From Ahaetulla prasina (lineage: Eukaryota > Chordata > Lepidosauria > Squamata > Colubridae): DNA of 64,000 bases. Under the pieces are notes generated by a model. The model was not told the origin of the DNA and ran no database searches. It worked only from the letters and a program-made list of their open reading frames with translations. The stretch covers positions 106,356,554 through 106,420,553 of the forward strand of contig NC_080539.1 in assembly GCF_028640845.1 (NCBI RefSeq). The letters are read 5' to 3'. Shown one piece after another: positions 39,301 to 54,300 of this stretch; position 1 is the stretch's first letter; every line of letters begins with the position of its first letter. The translations under genes were made by a program, and so were the position numbers.

Positions 39301-42300
39301 AGAATAGAATAGAATAGAATAGAATAGAATAGAATAGAATAGAATAGAATAGAATAGAATAGAATAGAATAGAATAGAATAGAATAGAATAGAATAGAAT
39401 AGAATAGAATAGAATAGAATAGAATAGAATAGAATAGAATAGAATAGAATAGAATAGAATAGAATAGAATAGAATAGAATAGAATAGAATAGAATAGAAT
39501 AGAATAGAATAGAATAGAATAGAATAGAATAGAATAGAATAGAATAGAATAGAATAGAATAGAATAGAATAGAATAGAATAGAATAGAATAGAATAGAAT
39601 AGAATAGAATAGAATAGAATAGAATAGAATAGAATAGAATAGAATAGAATAGAATAGAATAGAATAGAATAGAATAGAATAGAATAGAATAGAATAGAAT
39701 AGAATAGAATAGAATAGAATAGAATAGAATAGAATAGAATAGAATAGAATAGAATAGAATAGAATAGAATAGAATAGAATAGAATAGAATAGAATAGAAT
39801 AGAATAGAATAGAATAGAATAGAATAGAATAGAATAGAATAGAATAGAATAGAATAGAATAGAATAGAATAGAATAGAATAGAATAGAATAGAATAGAAT
39901 AGAATAGAATAGAATAGAATAGAATAGAATAGAATAGAATAGAATAGAATAGAATAGAATAGAATAGAATAGAATAGAATAGAATAGAATAGAATAGAAT
40001 AGAATAGAATAGAATAGAATAGAATAGAATAGAATAGAATAGAATAGAATAGAATAGAATAGAATAGAATAGAATAGAATAGAATAGAATAGAATAGAAT
40101 AGAATAGAATAGAATAGAATAGAATAGAATAGAATAGAATAGAATAGAATAGAATAGAATAGAATAGAATAGAATAGAATAGAATAGAATAGAATAGAAT
40201 AGAATAGAATAGAATAGAATAGAATAGAATAGAATAGAATAGAATAGAATAGAATAGAATAGAATAGAATAGAATAGAATAGAATAGAATAGAATAGAAT
40301 AGAATAGAATAGAATAGAATAGAATAGAATAGAATAGAATAGAATAGAATAGAATAGAATAGAATAGAATAGAATAGAATAGAATAGAATAGAATAGAAT
40401 AGAATAGAATAGAATAGAATAGAATAGAATAGAATAGAATAGAATAGAATAGAATAGAATAGAATAGAATAGAATAGAATAGAATAGAATAGAATAGAAT
40501 AGAATAGAATAGAATAGAATAGAATAGAATAGAATAGAATAGAATAGAATAGAATAGAATAGAATAGAATAGAATAGAATAGAATAGAATAGAATAGAAT
40601 AGAATAGAATAGAATAGAATAGAATAGAATAGAATAGAATAGAATAGAATAGAATAGAATAGAATAGAATAGAATAGAATAGAATAGAATAGAATAGAAT
40701 AGAATAGAATAGAATAGAATAGAATAGAATAGAATAGAATAGAATAGAATAGAATAGAATAGAATAGAATAGAATAGAATAGAATAGAATAGAATAGAAT
40801 AGAATAGAATAGAATAGAATAGAATAGAATAGAATAGAATAGAATAGAATAGAATAGAATAGAATAGAATAGAATAGAATAGAATAGAATAGAATAGAAT
40901 AGAATAGAATAGAATAGAATAGAATAGAATAGAATAGAATAGAATAGAATAGAATAGAATAGAATAGAATAGAATAGAATAGAATAGAATAGAATAGAAT
41001 AGAATAGAATAGAATAGAATAGAATAGAATAGAATAGAATAGAATAGAATAGAATAGAATAGAATAGAATAGAATAGAATAGAATAGAATAGAATAGAAT
41101 AGAATAGAATAGAATAGAATAGAATAGAATAGAATAGAATAGAATAGAATAGAATAGAATAGAATAGAATAGAATAGAATAGAATAGAATAGAATAGAAT
41201 AGAATAGAATAGAATAGAATAGAATAGAATAGAATAGAATAGAATAGAATAGAATAGAATAGAATAGAATAGAATAGAATAGAATAGAATAGAATAGAAT
41301 AGAATAGAATAGAATAGAATAGAATAGAATAGAATAGAATAGAATAGAATAGAATAGAATAGAATAGAATAGAATAGAATAGAATAGAATAGAATAGAAT
41401 AGAATAGAATAGAATAGAATAGAATAGAATAGAATAGAATAGAATAGAATAGAATAGAATAGAATAGAATAGAATAGAATAGAATAGAATAGAATAGAAT
41501 AGAATAGAATAGAATAGAATAGAATAGAATAGAATAGAATAGAATAGAATAGAATAGAATAGAATAGAATAGAATAGAATAGAATAGAATAGAATAGAAT
41601 AGAATAGAATAGAATAGAATAGAATAGAATAGAATAGAATAGAATAGAATAGAATAGAATAGAATAGAATAGAATAGAATAGAATAGAATAGAATAGAAT
41701 AGAATAGAATAGAATAGAATAGAATAGAATAGAATAGAATAGAATAGAATAGAATAGAATAGAATAGAATAGAATAGAATAGAATAGAATAGAATAGAAT
41801 AGAATAGAATAGAATAGAATAGAATAGAATAGAATAGAATAGAATAGAATAGAATAGAATAGAATAGAATAGAATAGAATAGAATAGAATAGAATAGAAT
41901 AGAATAGAATAGAATAGAATAGAATAGAATAGAATAGAATAGAATAGAATAGAATAGAATAGAATAGAATAGAATAGAATAGAATAGAATAGAATAGAAT
42001 AGAATAGAATAGAATAGAATAGAATAGAATAGAATAGAATAGAATAGAATAGAATAGAATAGAATAGAATAGAATAGAATAGAATAGAATAGAATAGAAT
42101 AGAATAGAATAGAATAGAATAGAATAGAATAGAATAGAATAGAATAGAATAGAATAGAATAGAATAGAATAGAATAGAATAGAATAGAATAGAATAGAAT
42201 AGAATAGAATAGAATAGAATAGAATAGAATAGAATAGAATAGAATAGAATAGAATAGAATAGAATAGAATAGAATAGAATAGAATAGAATAGAATAGAAT

Positions 42301-45300
42301 AGAATAGAATAGAATAGAATAGAATAGAATAGAATAGAATAGAATAGAATAGAATAGAATAGAATAGAATAGAATAGAATAGAATAGAATAGAATAGAAT
42401 AGAATAGAATAGAATAGAATAGAATAGAATAGAATAGAATAGAATAGAATAGAATAGAATAGAATAGAATAGAATAGAATAGAATAGAATAGAATAGAAT
42501 AGAATAGAATAGAATAGAATAGAATAGAATAGAATAGAATAGAATAGAATAGAATAGAATAGAATAGAATAGAATAGAATAGAATAGAATAGAATAGAAT
42601 AGAATAGAATAGAATAGAATAGAATAGAATAGAATAGAATAGAATAGAATAGAATAGAATAGAATAGAATAGAATAGAATAGAATAGAATAGAATAGAAT
42701 AGAATAGAATAGAATAGAATAGAATAGAATAGAATAGAATAGAATAGAATAGAATAGAATAGAATAGAATAGAATAGAATAGAATAGAATAGAATAGAAT
42801 AGAATAGAATAGAATAGAATAGAATAGAATAGAATAGAATAGAATAGAATAGAATAGAATAGAATAGAATAGAATAGAATAGAATAGAATAGAATAGAAT
42901 AGAATAGAATAGAATAGAATAGAATAGAATAGAATAGAATAGAATAGAATAGAATAGAATAGAATAGAATAGAATAGAATAGAATAGAATAGAATAGAAT
43001 AGAATAGAATAGAATAGAATAGAATAGAATAGAATAGAATAGAATAGAATAGAATAGAATAGAATAGAATAGAATAGAATAGAATAGAATAGAATAGAAT
43101 AGAATAGAATAGAATAGAATAGAATAGAATAGAATAGAATAGAATAGAATAGAATAGAATAGAATAGAATAGAATAGAATAGAATAGAATAGAATAGAAT
43201 AGAATAGAATAGAATAGAATAGAATAGAATAGAATAGAATAGAATAGAATAGAATAGAATAGAATAGAATAGAATAGAATAGAATAGAATAGAATAGAAT
43301 AGAATAGAATAGAATAGAATAGAATAGAATAGAATAGAATAGAATAGAATAGAATAGAATAGAATAGAATAGAATAGAATAGAATAGAATAGAATAGAAT
43401 AGAATAGAATAGAATAGAATAGAATAGAATAGAATAGAATAGAATAGAATAGAATAGAATAGAATAGAATAGAATAGAATAGAATAGAATAGAATAGAAT
43501 AGAATAGAATAGAATAGAATAGAATAGAATAGAATAGAATAGAATAGAATAGAATAGAATAGAATAGAATAGAATAGAATAGAATAGAATAGAATAGAAT
43601 AGAATAGAATAGAATAGAATAGAATAGAATAGAATAGAATAGAATAGAATAGAATAGAATAGAATAGAATAGAATAGAATAGAATAGAATAGAATAGAAT
43701 AGAATAGAATAGAATAGAATAGAATAGAATAGAATAGAATAGAATAGAATAGAATAGAATAGAATAGAATAGAATAGAATAGAATAGAATAGAATAGAAT
43801 AGAATAGAATAGAATAGAATAGAATAGAATAGAATAGAATAGAATAGAATAGAATAGAATAGAATAGAATAGAATAGAATAGAATAGAATAGAATAGAAT
43901 AGAATAGAATAGAATAGAATAGAATAGAATAGAATAGAATAGAATAGAATAGAATAGAATAGAATAGAATAGAATAGAATAGAATAGAATAGAATAGAAT
44001 AGAATAGAATAGAATAGAATAGAATAGAATAGAATAGAATAGAATAGAATAGAATAGAATAGAATAGAATAGAATAGAATAGAATAGAATAGAATAGAAT
44101 AGAATAGAATAGAATAGAATAGAATAGAATAGAATAGAATAGAATAGAATAGAATAGAATAGAATAGAATAGAATAGAATAGAATAGAATAGAATAGAAT
44201 AGAATAGAATAGAATAGAATAGAATAGAATAGAATAGAATAGAATAGAATAGAATAGAATAGAATAGAATAGAATAGAATAGAATAGAATAGAATAGAAT
44301 AGAATAGAATAGAATAGAATAGAATAGAATAGAATAGAATAGAATAGAATAGAATAGAATAGAATAGAATAGAATAGAATAGAATAGAATAGAATAGAAT
44401 AGAATAGAATAGAATAGAATAGAATAGAATAGAATAGAATAGAATAGAATAGAATAGAATAGAATAGAATAGAATAGAATAGAATAGAATAGAATAGAAT
44501 AGAATAGAATAGAATAGAATAGAATAGAATAGAATAGAATAGAATAGAATAGAATAGAATAGAATAGAATAGAATAGAATAGAATAGAATAGAATAGAAT
44601 AGAATAGAATAGAATAGAATAGAATAGAATAGAATAGAATAGAATAGAATAGAATAGAATAGAATAGAATAGAATAGAATAGAATAGAATAGAATAGAAT
44701 AGAATAGAATAGAATAGAATAGAATAGAATAGAATAGAATAGAATAGAATAGAATAGAATAGAATAGAATAGAATAGAATAGAATAGAATAGAATAGAAT
44801 AGAATAGAATAGAATAGAATAGAATAGAATAGAATAGAATAGAATAGAATAGAATAGAATAGAATAGAATAGAATAGAATAGAATAGAATAGAATAGAAT
44901 AGAATAGAATAGAATAGAATAGAATAGAATAGAATAGAATAGAATAGAATAGAATAGAATAGAATAGAATAGAATAGAATAGAATAGAATAGAATAGAAT
45001 AGAATAGAATAGAATAGAATAGAATAGAATAGAATAGAATAGAATAGAATAGAATAGAATAGAATAGAATAGAATAGAATAGAATAGAATAGAATAGAAT
45101 AGAATAGAATAGAATAGAATAGAATAGAATAGAATAGAATAGAATAGAATAGAATAGAATAGAATAGAATAGAATAGAATAGAATAGAATAGAATAGAAT
45201 AGAATAGAATAGAATAGAATAGAATAGAATAGAATAGAATAGAATAGAATAGAATAGAATAGAATAGAATAGAATAGAATAGAATAGAATAGAATAGAAT

Positions 45301-48300
45301 AGAATAGAATAGAATAGAATAGAATAGAATAGAATAGAATAGAATAGAATAGAATAGAATAGAATAGAATAGAATAGAATAGAATAGAATAGAATAGAAT
45401 AGAATAGAATAGAATAGAATAGAATAGAATAGAATAGAATAGAATAGAATAGAATAGAATAGAATAGAATAGAATAGAATAGAATAGAATAGAATAGAAT
45501 AGAATAGAATAGAATAGAATAGAATAGAATAGAATAGAATAGAATAGAATAGAATAGAATAGAATAGAATAGAATAGAATAGAATAGAATAGAATAGAAT
45601 AGAATAGAATAGAATAGAATAGAATAGAATAGAATAGAATAGAATAGAATAGAATAGAATAGAATAGAATAGAATAGAATAGAATAGAATAGAATAGAAT
45701 AGAATAGAATAGAATAGAATAGAATAGAATAGAATAGAATAGAATAGAATAGAATAGAATAGAATAGAATAGAATAGAATAGAATAGAATAGAATAGAAT
45801 AGAATAGAATAGAATAGAATAGAATAGAATAGAATAGAATAGAATAGAATAGAATAGAATAGAATAGAATAGAATAGAATAGAATAGAATAGAATAGAAT
45901 AGAATAGAATAGAATAGAATAGAATAGAATAGAATAGAATAGAATAGAATAGAATAGAATAGAATAGAATAGAATAGAATAGAATAGAATAGAATAGAAT
46001 AGAATAGAATAGAATAGAATAGAATAGAATAGAATAGAATAGAATAGAATAGAATAGAATAGAATAGAATAGAATAGAATAGAATAGAATAGAATAGAAT
46101 AGAATAGAATAGAATAGAATAGAATAGAATAGAATAGAATAGAATAGAATAGAATAGAATAGAATAGAATAGAATAGAATAGAATAGAATAGAATAGAAT
46201 AGAATAGAATAGAATAGAATAGAATAGAATAGAATAGAATAGAATAGAATAGAATAGAATAGAATAGAATAGAATAGAATAGAATAGAATAGAATAGAAT
46301 AGAATAGAATAGAATAGAATAGAATAGAATAGAATAGAATAGAATAGAATAGAATAGAATAGAATAGAATAGAATAGAATAGAATAGAATAGAATAGAAT
46401 AGAATAGAATAGAATAGAATAGAATAGAATAGAATAGAATAGAATAGAATAGAATAGAATAGAATAGAATAGAATAGAATAGAATAGAATAGAATAGAAT
46501 AGAATAGAATAGAATAGAATAGAATAGAATAGAATAGAATAGAATAGAATAGAATAGAATAGAATAGAATAGAATAGAATAGAATAGAATAGAATAGAAT
46601 AGAATAGAATAGAATAGAATAGAATAGAATAGAATAGAATAGAATAGAATAGAATAGAATAGAATAGAATAGAATAGAATAGAATAGAATAGAATAGAAT
46701 AGAATAGAATAGAATAGAATAGAATAGAATAGAATAGAATAGAATAGAATAGAATAGAATAGAATAGAATAGAATAGAATAGAATAGAATAGAATAGAAT
46801 AGAATAGAATAGAATAGAATAGAATAGAATAGAATAGAATAGAATAGAATAGAATAGAATAGAATAGAATAGAATAGAATAGAATAGAATAGAATAGAAT
46901 AGAATAGAATAGAATAGAATAGAATAGAATAGAATAGAATAGAATAGAATAGAATAGAATAGAATAGAATAGAATAGAATAGAATAGAATAGAATAGAAT
47001 AGAATAGAATAGAATAGAATAGAATAGAATAGAATAGAATAGAATAGAATAGAATAGAATAGAATAGAATAGAATAGAATAGAATAGAATAGAATAGAAT
47101 AGAATAGAATAGAATAGAATAGAATAGAATAGAATAGAATAGAATAGAATAGAATAGAATAGAATAGAATAGAATAGAATAGAATAGAATAGAATAGAAT
47201 AGAATAGAATAGAATAGAATAGAATAGAATAGAATAGAATAGAATAGAATAGAATAGAATAGAATAGAATAGAATAGAATAGAATAGAATAGAATAGAAT
47301 AGAATAGAATAGAATAGAATAGAATAGAATAGAATAGAATAGAATATTCTTAATCCAAGACTGCCTGTACTCACTCATCAGCAATTTTTAGAAACTAAAT
47401 GTGCTTTACTATTGGCCAATCAAAACTGAATTCTATAAAGCCACGTTGATTTTTTTTACACAGAGACCTTCCCTATTTCCGTTTCCCTACTAAGGAACTA
47501 CAACATCTTCATAGCATCACCCTGCTGCCTTGAAGTTATATATGAAGTCTGCTTGCATTACTGTTATTTCAATACAGCAATAGAATTTGCTATTGGAAAA
47601 TCAAGTATAGCTACACCAAGGAACAGAACTAAAGGTACATACAGGTTGTCCACCCCACCAGGCAGGATTTCTCACGTTACTTCCAGAAAGTGAGAAGTTC
47701 TGATTTAAATGTACATCATACATGTTATTGTCAATGATGCCATGGGTTTCTGGATACAAGCCCTGAGGAAAAAAAAATACATATTAGTGTAGATAAATGA
47801 GCTTTTTAACATTTCTTCTGGGATCAAGGTTGACTCAGCCTTCCATCCTTCCAAGGTGACTAAAATGAGGACCCAGATTGTTGGGGGCAAATATGCACTG
47901 TGAAGTGGTATATAAGTCTAAGTGCTATTGCTATTGCTATTTGTGCTATTGGAGTGCACTGCTGAAATGATATAGGTTTTCCTGCTTGAGCTGGGGGTTG
48001 GATGAAGACTTCCAAGATTCTTTCCAACTCTGTTATTCTATTCTACTTTTGCTAGACATCAAGAGTAGAAATACTTCAGTTTTGCAGAATTTAACTGTCT
48101 TCTAAAAGACATATACCTCATGCAAACATTATATAAAATGATGATATTCTAATTATATTCAGAAGAAGTGCAGTGTGTGCAAATGACACAGTCTTTTTGC
48201 ATCCTCCTCCATATTCAGCAGGCAACTGGTCATGCTGGAGAAGTTCCTCCATTCGTAAAAGTTTTTCCACATAATTAAAAATCCCAACCTTCCTTAATCA

Positions 48301-51300
48301 CAAATGCTCTGTGAAAGCAATCCAACAATGAAATGAATACAGGTAATCCTCGACAGACAACTGTTCGAAGTTACAATGATTACTTATGATTGAATTTTAC
48401 AACCCATGTGGCATCTCCGTAGTCATGTGTTCAAAATTTGAATGCTTGGCAACTGGTATGTACTTACAAAGGTTGCAGTGTCACATTTACCCTGAAATTA
48501 GGGACTGTGGTGTGAAATGAATAGGCACTAAATTTTGTTTTTGTTTACAATTATATTGTGAGAAAAGCAGCAATTGCTGTTAGGCAGTCTATATCTAAGA
48601 TCCTTTGCCCTGATATTAATCTTGCTTGATCTTGCTTTTGTAGTCCAAGTATGGTGGTCTTGGCTTACATAAGAAGGCATCCCTGGAAAAGCCATAATGA
48701 CTCAGTTTCTTTTGGATAGTTTTTCAAGATTTGAAATGGTCTACCAGCATAAATGGGTCAGTCTATATTACTATACAACTATCTGACTAGGACTGTAGTA
48801 TAGTTTTAGCCAGTAGGTAAAAAATATCTTCTGGATATTGGAGATTGGATTCAAGTTTATCGACTCCAGCTTCCCAAAGCACTTCTTCCCAGAAAATGCT
48901 TCTCAAAAATTTTGTTTGAATCCTTTCTAAGTTAATCATGTTGTTATATGTTCCCAGTTGAGCCCCACGTAGCAGTAATGCTCAGGCTTTAGCTGCAAAC
49001 AACTTAATTGCAAGAAGGTTAAACTGTGATCCTCTGGAAAAATAATGGTTGAATACCTGGTGCAGATATCTGTGCATTGTGAGAGAAAGAAGTTTAAAAA
49101 ATTATTCCTAAATATTTAAAGCTCTTAATCCGCTCAATGAATTGCTCACCTAAGTTCCAGCATCTCTTTGGCATTTGGCAAAAGCGAGAATCCTGGAATA
49201 ATTTATTACTGGTTCCTTCTCTGTACAATAATGCTGGATTGATCTCAAGGCTCTTTTAAGACTAACAGAAGTCAGTACTGATGCCAATGATACTGTATGC
49301 ATCAACAGCATGCAATAATAAATTGATCTGTCTATGGGCTAATTTAGGAGGATGAAAGGTAAAGTTACTTAAGTGAGGAACTGATGAATGAATATAGTAA
49401 TTGGATAAAACTGGAACCAATATACATCCCTGTAATTCCCCTCTTTACTGGTATTTCCTTTATAACTTGTCCTTGATTGCTATACCTGATCTTCAGTTTG
49501 GTATTCTTATATATTTTAATGAGCAGCAAAAGTAGACATTTGACTATGGGGTATTTTTTTTTTATTGATGCCACCATTTACATATGGATAACATGTAGAA
49601 AGTGGACCTAAAGTCAATAAATATTGCATAAAGGGACTGTTTAGATTTATCAATAAACTTATGAAACTAGGCATTGCAGCACCATAGCATGGTCTAATTT
49701 TGATTGATCTGTTCTAAACCCTGCCTGTTTGTCTATTAGAATGTCTTCAGATTCAATCCAGTAAATTAATTTATTCTGTAAATATTTAGCACGCATTTTG
49801 TAGATCTGATTAAACAATCTATTGCTGGGAAGCTAGCACCGAGAAGATCCACCATTCCAAATTATTTTATTACTTCATATGTAATAAGATTTAAACCTGG
49901 CAATTTTCCTGGTCTAAGCTGTTTAATTACATTTCTGTTTTCTGAACATGAGACTAGGCCAAAATGAGAGCTCACACCAATCCAAAATCTCCACTTAACT
50001 ATATAAGGTAACAAATGATCCTCCCATGTATTGGCTGGCATATGCAACAAAGCCCTATAATTATTTTTAAATAGAGATGGGCTTATCAATATTCAAAAGG
50101 TGGCAGAATTTTTTTGCACTGGGAGCCACTATCAAGCTAGCATACCCATATAACTCTCCTTTTTTTTTTTTGACAAATCAATTTTTTACACAGTTTTTTC
50201 AATTTCACTAATTTCAAGGATGGAGCAAGAACCAGGATTCTAGTTGTATAGTTTAAAATTGTGATTTATAAAGTTCCAAGCTTTATGGCATTTATAGTCA
50301 AATCAACCATGTCATGTTCTTGGGTCATGCCTAACTGTAACAAGTTAAAGGACAGTCATAGTGATTAAAGTTTGGTTAAGTTATTGAAACTAGCTAATCA
50401 TCTAACTTACCGTTCCTTACTGCTGAATAAAGAGACTTGCCTGGTTCCTTCTAACAAAGTTAGTGATTATTGACACTTGCTGGTTATGCAATTAGCAATA
50501 GAAGCTACTACAGAAGATAATATTATTACTGTGGGTAGTTTCCATTTTAATCTGTATGTCTAGATAGAATTTACAGCAAGCTCCGTATAACTAGCAAAAA
50601 TATAACTTGCTGTTTATTTATTAAACATTAACAAAGTTCAAAAACAGTTACTGTCTATTAACCCCTCAATACCATGTTCTATTTCATGCCCACGGGTACA
50701 CCATAATCCAAAGTTATTGCAGAACCCACTATACTAACAGTGAATTTAGTTCTCAGAATGCTAGCATTTAAGCTAAAGAGCATTGTCCACAATCCACCAA
50801 AAGGAGGTATGAATCCATCTTGAGAAGCACATCTTTTGGAGGGGTGGAAAAATGTGGTAAGGAGACTAGAAAGCTAGCAGAGAAGTGGAAACAGGTTTAT
50901 TAGAGAAGATAATACCTGGTTGACATTCAAAATTAGGCCATACCAAACTGAAACATTAGATTTTATTGTGTCAGCTTTATTTGCTTTCTGCTAATTTGTT
51001 TGTATTAGTACATTTGCATGGCACTGATATCTTTCTTCCTCTTTACTATCACTTTGTAACTGTGGATCTAATATATATTTAGTAAAAAGTCAGTGTTTGT
51101 TAATTTAGTGAGTATTCCAAATGCCCAGAATGCTCATATCTCATTCATTTTAAAAAATTATTAATTTAAAATTTAATAATTATAAATTGCAAATTACCTG
51201 CAGAAAAAAGCAATTTTCTGCATATAATGTAAAATTATATTTTCAAGCGTGCTTCTGAGTCTTAACTAGAATTCCGGAGCATACTTACAAAACACTAATG

Positions 51301-54300
51301 ATTTATGACCAACATTTAGATTAAATGTAGGCCTACTTGGCTTGAGCAACGGGGGAAAAAAAGTAATTGCTAATTATACAAAGAATCTTGAGAGCTAGAA
51401 AGAGGTTGTGAGAAACAATAACACATGTTTATATTTCAGCAAATTGATGTTTTGTGAATGACTATAAGCCATAGTAGTAGATATTTTTTGAAAGTGATCA
51501 TAATATTATCTCAAAATTCAAAATGGGGGCCTCTCCCAATGGTCGTCTCTGTGTTCAACTTCAGAAAGGATTACAAGAGGTATCTTTTCCCGGACTACAC
51601 AAATGCACTTCAGGAGCATCCCATTCTTGTTTCCCATAAAAAGAACTTAAAAGTCACTCTGACCACCAATTTTTTACAGATGGAATTTAGAGAAATGAAG
51701 AAAAAAAGCTTGTCATTTCAACTGGTTCTTCTTTCTGCTTTTGTTTTTGCTTTGGGTGTTTGAGGAAACTTTTATATTGTTTAATTTCTTATCATTGAAG
51801 GACAGGAAGAAATTCATATAATAGCAATAGCAAATAAAATGTACATGGTAAATGACCAAGCAAATACTTACTGTAACAATAGTGTAGTGGTTTACAAAGG
51901 TTTTGGTTGGATAAACAGCTCTCAAGTATTTGGCATGAGTCCCACAAGTTTCTACAATCAAATAAGATATATAAAATGAGAAACACCCATGTTTATATCG
52001 ACGGATTTTTCACATCTCTCCCGCCCTCCATCCTTACTTTAGTCAAAACACTTCAGTCCAATTGGAAAAAGACAAGAAATTTTAGCACAAACTTGTGTGG
52101 TTTTTTTCCTGGAGACATCCCCCCACCCCCCGAATATCAATAAGCAGAAACAGTCCTTAAACAAAGAATGTTAGATATGGGCATGAGGATGAAATAAGCC
52201 AACTTCCATTCAGTATAATTATAGGTAATCAATTCAACTGCTCTAGGAAGGGAAGGAATGATTGGATAGAGTATGTTATGCAGGATGCTCCATCCTGTGA
52301 AAGTTTGTTGCATCTTTCAAGTTGCAGAAAGTTATCTTTCATTATAAATCTTCTTAAAACAGTGAGCTTACTTACTAAGCTTATTAATATTGGGCATTAA
52401 AGTATCCCAGGATTCCAAATATTCAGATCTAAATCCATCCATTGAAAAAACAATAAGTGGGGATTGATCAAACCTAGAAGAAATCACAACATACATAATT
52501 TACTTTGTGTTAGCAGCATTATAGCAATTATTTGCTAAAAAGAAACATTATTTCCAAAAATAGTGTATACATTTCAGTCTGGGGTATTTGTGTGAAGTGT
52601 CAAAGTGTGCAAGTTGAGGGTCATCATGATTCATCAGCATAATGACAGACACCCTATTCCTTTAGGATATTTGTCATCCTGTAGATTTTCACACACACAT
52701 ACTCACACACACACACAGACAGACACAAACAGACACCTTAGGATTTCCTTGATTTCAGGAGTACAATGTTTTGATATAGGATGTAAAAGAATTTAGAGTA
52801 ATGATGAATTTCATTGGAAGCCAATCTGAACATTCCACTACAACTGGAATAAACATTAGATCAAGCTATGTTCTGTCTCATTTCTTTTAATTTCCTGGGA
52901 GGAAAATGTGCCTGGAAAAAAAAAGATACAATGCTAAAAGTTAGACAGTCCAACAAAACTATGAAAGCAAACAAAAAGAAAGAAGAAAGCCTGAGGACAG
53001 GTTACACTGTAAACAGGTGGAATAAAAATATTCAATTTGTAATGGTTTTAGAATTAGCTACAATGCTCTTTTATATAGTGACCAGACTGTCCTGCTTTTG
53101 GCAGGACAGTCCTGCTTTTTAATAATTTGTCCCGCGTCCCGCTGCAATTCCAAAAAGTCCCGATTTTTTTTTTGTTTCACTCCCATTCTGAAAATGGGAG
53201 GCGGCAACGCAAGAAGAGAAGGGGGAGTGGCAGAGAAGGGGGTGCAAGAGGGAGGAGAGACGCCGCTTGACTTCACCCGAGAGGAAGAGAAGAGCGGAGA
53301 AGAGAGCCGAGGAGAGCCGAGCCTGCCTGGAAGAGCGGAGAAGCAGCAGCCGGTCTTCCTCCTTCAGGCAGGTGGCAAGACTCAGTGCGCATGCGCAGCC
53401 CACCCCCACCCCCGTCAATGGTGTCCCGCTTTGCCATCGCTGAAATCTGGTCACTTTACTCTTTTAACAATCCGTCTAATCAAAAATGGTAATCAGGTTT
53501 ATAGCTTTGCAGAAGTCTAGTGATCAAGGTTCAGTTTCCTGTGCATTCTGACAACTTGGTAGAGTCCAAAGTTTACAAAAAATATGCTGAATATGGAAGA
53601 GTAGGTGAACAATTAGGTGGCAATTTTGAATTATTACTGGTGATGAGCCAGTAATAAAACTCATGCATACGTAATAATAAAGAGAATTTGGGAGTGGTAC
53701 AACAAGTAAAAGTGAAAATTTGCTGCAAAAGATCTTTTTATACTCAGTCTTCCCCAATTTGAATTAAACTTCGTCTGCACTGTGAAAGTTAAAGTTCAAC
53801 ATTTCTGAAGAGCACAAGCGTGAGAATCAGTTAGGGCAATTATTTACCCTTCACTATATAATTTATGTCCTTATTATGTCACAAGTTATTTATCCATTTA
53901 AAAATTATCAACACAGTTTAGAAAGTGTGACCACTGCCCTGCAATCACAGTAATAAGGCCAATAATGCATTTATATAGCCATATGTTCAACTGAAATCTC
54001 CTCAATCTTACAGAAATTCAAATATGTCTTTGTGTCCGGAGTCTATTGGTTTATCATTAAAGTCAAATCTTACCGGAAGAAGCATATGTTATTAAAATTC
54101 AGTAACAGTTTCTTGGCAGCTGATTTACATCTCAATATTTAGCTTGAAACTCATTTAAGATTCAAACTAAATTTTGCATGCAAATGAATATGGTACTTTA
54201 GACAGAAAGGTTTAAAATAGATAACAGAAGAATGGCTCAAGGTGCTGGTTTTTTTCTGTAATTCTCTCTACCGAAGGTGTTTGTCCTTCCAGAAGAATCA

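Noticed and set aside
38001..47345. Centromeric or telomeric satellite
   Set aside because: The motif is not the vertebrate telomere repeat. It lies inside a gene intron and has a matching short seed run at a LINE tail 15.6 kb away.
37788..47384. Open frames of over 3,000 codons on the minus strand
   Set aside because: They are a direct translation of the pentanucleotide array (repeating FYSIL); five bases times three gives a stop-free period. No promoter, splice or homology support.
36146..47430. CRISPR array or prokaryotic phage region
   Set aside because: There are no spaced direct repeats with unique spacers. The window is vertebrate, with spliceosomal introns and reptile transposons.
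51458..51763. 101-codon plus-strand open frame as an unknown gene
   Set aside because: Antisense to the ENPP gene within an intron, with no recognisable domain or transcription signal. An open frame of this length is expected by chance in 64 kb.
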